Assembly: GCA_003024175.1 (NCBI GenBank)
Contig: MDYQ01000157.1
Coordinates: 1-64,000, forward strand
Origin: Planoprotostelium fungivorum
Lineage: Eukaryota > Evosea > Variosea > Cavosteliida > Cavosteliaceae
Reading direction: 5' to 3'
DNA length: 64,000 bases
The position numbers and the translations under genes are program-made. The first letter of the stretch is position 1. Each line of letters begins with the position of its first letter. Shown here piece after piece: positions 60,564-64,000 of the stretch. A model generated the notes under the pieces. The model was given only the letters and a program-made list of their open reading frames with translations, was not told the DNA's origin and ran no database searches.

Positions 60564-63013
60564 CTATCTTGTGTAGTGCAGACCCTCACCTCTTGGTGAT
60601 GCTGGTGAAGATGGCGATCTGGACAGTGATTCCTTCTTGTCTGTCTCTGTGACCTCAGGCAGCTCCACGGCCTCTTTGGGGAAGGGTGGGAATCTCATGA
60701 CAACCTGTCCTCGTCAGTCTCTCTCTTCGTGTGACGAACCTACCGCAGTGATGTTGTCCTCACTTCCTCGTGATAGAGCGTAATCACGCAGTGTCTTGGC
60801 TGCCTTCTCGGGGTCGTACAAGTTTGCGATGAGATCGACAGCTTCCTGGTCTCCCACTCTGTCCCACACTCCATCACAAGCCATGATCAAGAATTCAACC
60901 TGGAATCGTCAGTCACACAAAAAACAAAGAGGAAGCAGAGAAGGAAGAGAACAGCAGGGGGAGAAGAATAGAAGGAGAAGAAAGAGGATTACCTTCTTTT
61001 CTGAATCCAATAGGATGGGCCCGATGACTTCGGGCTCGGGCGTAACGTACGGTTGTAGAGAGAAATCACCCAACGCTCTCGCAACTGTACTCATTAGAAA
61101 TGGATGAAAGAAGGATGATAGGAGAATCGAAGTTGAATGATAGAGTGATGGGTCACCTGACAGGACACCGCAGACTCTGGCCAACACATTACCCCATCGA
61201 TCTACGGCAGTGGTGATCTTTCCTCCCATCTTTGTGATTCTGGAGTATTCGCTGGCCAATCCGGGTTTGTGATCCGTGCTGCATCGTACGGCCCTGTCTC
61301 CCTCAGTCTCGTTCACTCTTCCTCACTCACTTTCCCTGGGTGCTCACTACCGCCCTGCAGTCTCCCGCGTTGGCCACGTAGAATTTGTTTCCCAAGAAGA
61401 GAGCGGAGATCGCCGTGGTGCCCCCTCTGATTCCAGCCTCTTTCATCTTCTCGTTCGTGGTCAGGTACGCCGCCTGTCTCTCCGTCACTCTCTTTCAGAG
61501 ACAAAGTCCACCTTGAGAGATCTCTTGGCCGAACCACTGTTGTTCAACTCTTCTTCCACCGCCTCGTGCAGTCTCTGAGCGGCAAAGTGGGAGGCCTCGC
61601 TTCCACCGTGTCTGCTCGCCTCTCAGTTGATCGTTTCATCTTTCAACCTCACCCATCGTAGACGCCCACAAACTCCTCGTCGGCGTTTCCTCGAAAGTGA
61701 CCGATGATGACCAAATTATCTTCCATGGTGGGCCTCTTACCGATGGTGTCTGCGTAGGCGATGCGATATCTTCTCCTCTTCAGCTTTCGTCATGTCGTGA
61801 GATGGAGATCACCTGCTCGAGTCGGCACGGACTTTGCCTTCGGTGATGAAACGGGGCTTCTTGCTCGGCCTCGACACACCCGAGGAGGACAGAGAGTGCA
61901 GATTCAATGCATCTTCGATCTTGGTGTCCTTGTTCGCCTCTTCTTCTGTTTCTCCTTCAGTCGTATGTCATGAGAGGTGAAGGTGAGAACATGGGTGATG
62001 AAGAGATGATGAAGAGATGATGGAGTGATACGCACTTCCTTCATTGTAGAAGGCACCCCTTCGGATGCGAGAGTTTCTCATGGCCTCCATCTCCTCCTCC
62101 TCTTGGTGACTCATCGTTCTACCCCTCTGGTATCCTCTGTTCGTTCTCTCTCCCTCCACTTTCTCCCAGAAATCGACAGACAAAGTGGGCATGGAGGTCT
62201 TCTTCTCCGACAGGGACACAGTGGCCATGGCATAGAGGGCTAAGACGTATCCCTCTTCGTCTAATCTCTCGTCGCCTCTTCGGTCGATCAATTTCCTGTT
62301 CTCTCATCACTCTCGATCCCTCTTCCAGCAGATGTGACTCACCAGATGTGTCTCTTGATGGGCTCTTCCAATGTAAAATCGTTGAATAGCTTATCCAAAT
62401 CGTACACTGGAATGGATCAGCGTCAGACGGATGAGAGGTCGGCTCACAATTGACAAAGCCATCTTCATCATCATCTGCTGACTTGAATTTATCTTTGTAT
62501 TTTTGTTTCTCTTCTGCTGTCAATCCGTACTCTATACAATATCCTTCGTTTCGTCAGAAGATGCATTGAGAGATTCGTGTATCATACATATCATATCTTT
62601 AGCAAATCACCTTCGGATGTATTATTCGTCGATACAATCTCGTTTGTTTCAGAGGTCTCTGTTGATCCTGCCTCCGCTTCCTGTTTTTCCTCTGATAATT
62701 GCCGAACACAACTAGGGTCTATCAAATGCTTATCACCCTCTATATTCTGTATCTTCAATCGAATTCCTTGTTCAACTGTCAAGTGCAAATTAGAAGACCA
62801 TATGAGGGATGACTGACTGAACTAATAAAGAATATATTTAGACATACCCTTATCGATTGACTCAAGAGGCGTTGAATCCGCCAGTAATATCTTATACCGC
62901 GAGGGGTCAATTAGAAGTAATTGATAAAGTTGTTCTAATGTCTCAGGTGGGTTGCTGAGGACTACCTCTTCTATCTTCTTGTCTCTCTCCACCGAGAGAG
63001 CGAGGCCGCTCAT
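60564..63013 (-). CDS. PP2C-family Ser/Thr phosphatase with N-terminal EF-hand/EH-like module
   Basis: ATG 63013 (MSGLALSVERDKKIEEVV). Three acidic N-terminal exons lead to a calcium-binding-like helix-loop-helix: EEKQKYKDKFKSADDDEDGF then LYDLDKLFNDFTLEEPIKR, HIW and LIDRRGDERLDEEGYVLAL. That resembles paired EF-hands of EH type. After a Glu/Arg-rich linker the PP2C catalytic domain starts: YRIAYADTIGKRPTMED, VGVYDGHGG, RAYLTTNEKMKEAGIRGGTT, NAGDCRAVV, STDHKPG, VARALGDFSLQPYV, MACDGVWDR and EDNI near the end. Metal-binding Asp/Gly residues of RPTMED, DGHGG, CDGVWD and DN are present, so it should be active with Mn/Mg. The C-terminal tail is Ser/Pro-rich (SLSRSPSSPASPR). About a dozen short introns; the in-frame join between module and phosphatase supports one gene. 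Confidence 0.82.
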
Positions 63014-63480
63014 CGATGAAGAAGGAAAGGTTGTCTGGTCGGTTCGCTCTGCGGTTGAGCTTTCCGATTGGCACTCGTCTTCTGAACGGTTAAACAAAAC
63101 TTTTCTTCAACGGCTATCCTCTCTGACTCACTCCGGAGTGGCCACGAAAGACAACACAGCACACCAGCTCTCTAATTCTCACTCTTTCGCTCCTCTTTCG
63201 AATGGTATCATCTTTACATCACCAATATTATTAGTTAACGAGTGAGGAGCAATGGTGTCATTCAAGATGAAGAGCGATGAGACATCCATAAGAGAACGAG
63301 AAGACTACAGCATGATGAGGGGTTTCAACTAGAAAATACCTGCCGTCAGGCAGGTGCCTGAATTTGGAATTTCTTTGCGTTCCGAGGCATGCAAACGACA
63401 TCAACATGAAGGTGGACGATCACACCTTTCAAAGGTGAGACCCGCACGCAATCAAGTCTTGATATAAACGTGATCTCACG
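63014..63480. other. Divergent intergenic region with a short inverted repeat
   Basis: Promoter-sized gap between the PP2C gene (minus) and the LisH gene (plus). Open frames here are weak and lack homology. A perfect 7-bp stem with a 4-nt loop (ACCTGCC GTCA GGCAGGT) sits at 63337-63354. No RNA gene seen. Confidence 0.5.
63337..63354. promoter_or_regulatory. Short perfect inverted repeat
   Basis: ACCTGCC-GTCA-GGCAGGT, about 130 bases upstream of the LisH/zinc-finger gene start. It could be a dimeric transcription-factor site; no proof. Confidence 0.2.
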
Positions 63481-64000
63481 ATGTACATCGAGAAAAGATG
63501 TCTGATGGAAAACAGTATGATGCTTCACTTTCACGAACAGATATACGAACATCTTACACATTGTGGTATGATTCAAACCGCCAAGATATTTGTAGAAGAA
63601 TCACAGTTTTACCCCACACCGAAAAGCACGATTACAGCGAGCCAAACGATACTGTCTGACGACCTATTGAGAACGTGGTCGTCTGAATGGTTGGATAAAC
63701 AGATGGATTCCATTCCCAAGGTGGTGGGCATTCGCAACCGATCCCCTACCTAACGTGCCCGAAGCTGAAGAAATTATTGAATTCCCACGAGAGCGAAGAA
63801 TCCAAGAGTATGGAATCATCTACGTCGAGGAAACAACAGGTGGATGTCATCATTGAAAAAGTTCATTGCCATTCAGAATGGATCCAATTGAAATGAACGT
63901 AGAATGAGAAACCGTTCGTGTGTCCGCACTGCGACAAATCGTTCATGAGAAAGTACGACATGAAGGTGCGAGTTCTGTGACGATCGTTCATCATCCTCAT
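63481..64000 (+). CDS. LisH-motif plus C2H2 zinc-finger protein, 5' part
   Basis: ATG 63481 (a second at 63505 is possible). Residues about 10-45 form a LisH dimerisation motif (LHFHEQIYEHLTHCGMIQTA, KIFVEESQF), followed by DDLLRTWSSEWLDKQ, like the LLxxW segment after LisH in LUFS-type co-regulators. A 44-nt intron (GTGGTG...CCGAAG) joins to LKKLLNSHESEESKSMESS, then another intron leads to NEKPFVCPHCDKSFMRKYD, the first half of a C2H2 zinc finger with the usual linker; the gene leaves the window in the next intron. Likely a DNA-binding transcription regulator that oligomerises through LisH. The remaining fingers are outside the window. Confidence 0.65.

Noticed and set aside
1-64000. tRNA, rRNA, riboswitch or mobile element
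   Set aside because: No cloverleaf with A/B boxes, rRNA-like stretch, transposase, reverse transcriptase or terminal repeats were recognised on reading; a tRNAscan or RepeatMasker run would settle it.

Overview
The window is nuclear DNA from a gene-dense, intron-rich unicellular eukaryote, most likely an amoebozoan of the protostelid/dictyostelid kind. This rests on the gene content: a giant IPT/TIG surface protein, tyrosine-kinase-type receptors with bacterial-like beta-helix ectodomains, GbpC-like cyclic-nucleotide-binding/GRAM modules and an NDR-type kinase. Almost every gene is broken by very short introns (about 30-120 nt, usually GTGAG...CAG/TAG), and intergenic gaps are mostly 100-450 bp. 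The species call is inference; no rRNA or organellar marker is present.

Layout. 1-3479 (minus): a truncated gene of unknown function, a small one-TM protein and an ABCB6/ABCB7/HMT1-type half transporter. 3663-10111 (plus): a receptor with signal peptide, long right-handed beta-helix/Pmp-repeat ectodomain, one TM helix and a tyrosine-kinase-like domain. 10260-11666 (plus): an SMP-30/regucalcin/gluconolactonase protein. 11816-14057 (minus) and 14154-16170 (plus): a DOT1-like methyltransferase and a RecQ helicase, divergently arranged. 16279-44337 (minus): one enormous gene of roughly 9,000 codons, with signal peptide, on the order of 100 IPT/TIG modules, one TM helix and a short tail. Its middle third is built from a 1.23-kb five-module cassette inside a larger 5.4-kb periodic block. 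A single N at 38615 sits at a duplicated, frame-breaking contig join. 44798-49818 (minus): an NDR/LATS-type AGC kinase that appears to continue into a cNB-GRAM-cNB tail. 50091-51285 (plus): an OMA1-like M48 metallopeptidase. 51727-53978 (plus): a secreted HHIP-like/quinoprotein-dehydrogenase-fold protein, probably GPI-anchored. 54202-56925 (plus): a PH/F-box-like/TBC Rab-GAP. 57038-58171 (minus): a multipass membrane protein. 58639-60441 (plus): a PAS-like protein of unknown role. 60564-63013 (minus): a PP2C phosphatase with an N-terminal EF-hand/EH-like module. 63481-64000 (plus): the 5' part of a LisH plus C2H2 zinc-finger gene.

The genes do not form an operon or one pathway. The common thread is surface recognition and signalling: three large secreted or membrane proteins (beta-helix receptor kinase, IPT giant, HHIP-like) lie beside cytosolic signalling proteins (NDR/cNB kinase, Rab-GAP, PP2C). 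Exon boundaries were inferred by eye from reading frame, GT..AG signals and family conservation. Gene ends are firmer than individual junctions. I saw no tRNA or rRNA gene, CRISPR array, transposon or virus-derived element.
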